DNA from: an uncultured Clostridia bacterium
GTDB taxonomy: Bacteria > Bacillota > Clostridia > Oscillospirales > Acutalibacteraceae
Assembly (NCBI GenBank): GCA_947628595.1
Contig: CANRAN010000102.1
Span: forward strand, 1-5,174
Length of the DNA stretch: 5,174 nucleotides
Direction: 5' to 3'
Shown in pieces: positions 4,725 to 5,174 of this stretch (position 1 is the stretch's first letter; every line of letters begins with the position of its first letter). A program made the translations under genes and the position numbers. Below the pieces are notes generated by a model, which was not told the DNA's origin, did not search any database, and saw only the letters and a list, made by a program, of their open reading frames with translations.

Positions 4725-5174
4725 ATGAAAAGAACAATATTTGCAGTATGCTGTGCTGCTCTTGTGATTGCGTTTTGCGGATGTGGTGCCGACAAAGGCG
4801 ATAATACCGAGGAAAGCAGCGACAGAGTTTCTGTGATTGTTGATGATGATAATCTTATATATCAAATTGACGGTACTCAGGAATTTTCCGAGGTAGGCGG
4901 TAAGGTTGTCGAAAGGACAGCGGATGAACCTGAGGTATCTGCACCGGATGGAAGCATAACACTTGAGCAGGCAAAAAAGATAGTGGATTCATGTGCTTTT
5001 GAGCAGTTTTATTTGCCATCGGAAATTACAAAATATCAAAAGTATTATTATGGTACTGTAAAGCTGAATAATAAGGACTATTATTCCATGTGCTTATATT
5101 TGGAAAAAAATTCCGTGAGAATGTATGTAGGAACGGATTTCTATGTATCCTGTGACGGCGGTGAGGTTTTACGC
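4725..5174 (+). CDS. Putative lipoprotein of unknown function (3' end outside window)
   Basis: The first 150 codons are open with no stop up to the window edge. The N-terminus MKRTIFAVCCAALVIAFCGCGAD is a typical lipoprotein signal: basic residues 2-3, a hydrophobic stretch 4-17, and a lipobox ending at Cys20 (AFCG before the Cys). The mature protein would be anchored on the outer face of the membrane. A polar acidic linker follows (about 21-42, including three Asp at 40-42), then a region rich in Tyr, Lys and Asp (about 78-150) with Cys90, Cys123 and Cys143. I recognise no domain and assign no function. ATG 4725 has AGGGG at 4713-4717, 7 nt upstream. The gap to galE is 36 bp with no hairpin, so it is probably transcribed from the galE promoter. 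The signal peptide is well supported. Confidence 0.85.
   Translation, partial: MKRTIFAVCCAALVIAFCGCGADKGDNTEESSDRVSVIVDDDNLIYQIDGTQEFSEVGGKVVERTADEPEVSAPDGSITLEQAKKIVDSCAFEQFYLPSEITKYQKYYYGTVKLNNKDYYSMCLYLEKNSVRMYVGTDFYVSCDGGEVLR

Noticed and set aside
4287..4865. Three minus-strand reading frames under the galE end and the lipoprotein gene
   Set aside because: All are antisense to genes with clear conserved motifs or a signal peptide, and none shows a domain.
1..5174. Search for a new defence, mobile or biosynthetic system
   Set aside because: Every long gene except the partial lipoprotein belongs to a well-known housekeeping or regulator family. There are no integrase, transposase, tRNA, array or long repeats, so no new system is supported.

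Overview
The window is 5174 bases of what looks like an ordinary chromosomal region of a low-to-moderate GC Firmicute. It most resembles a Ruminococcus- or Oscillospiraceae-type Clostridium. The grounds are strong GGAGG ribosome binding sites, sigma-A type promoters, frequent AGA/AGG/ATA codons, a DhaS-like TetR regulator, and the character of the proteins. The assignment is inference; nothing in the sequence names the species.

Bases 1-2773, plus strand: a compact run of four genes. They are the 3' end of polA (DNA polymerase I), a low-molecular-weight phosphatase with the active-site Thr of protein-arginine phosphatases, rimI (an N-acetyltransferase, starting inside the end of the phosphatase gene) and tsaD (the t6A tRNA-modification protein). 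Gaps are 21 bp, an 8-bp overlap and 20 bp, with no terminator between them, so they are probably co-transcribed. All are housekeeping functions: DNA repair and replication, dephosphorylation, protein acetylation and tRNA modification.

Bases 2774-2941: no gene. A hairpin with U-tracts on both sides fits a bidirectional terminator between tsaD and the converging regulator gene.

Bases 2942-3505, minus strand: a DhaS-like TetR/AcrR regulator, clearly lower in GC (about 32% by hand count) than its neighbours. Its best start is a GTG preceded by GGAGG, four codons inside the longest possible reading frame.

Bases 3506-3677: a compact divergent control region. It has an extended -10 promoter for tetR with a palindrome across its spacer, and a perfect TTGACA-N17-TATAAT promoter for galE whose -10 lies in a 12-bp palindrome. 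Both sites share the core ATAATTAT, so the regulator may act on both promoters.

Bases 3678-5174, plus strand: galE (UDP-glucose 4-epimerase, complete) and, 36 bp later, the first 150 codons of an unrecognised lipoprotein that runs off the window end.

I found no RNA genes, mobile elements, CRISPR arrays or clear new system. The most interesting parts are the tetR-galE control region, the phosphatase's linkage to t6A genes and the unusual metal-site linker in TsaD.
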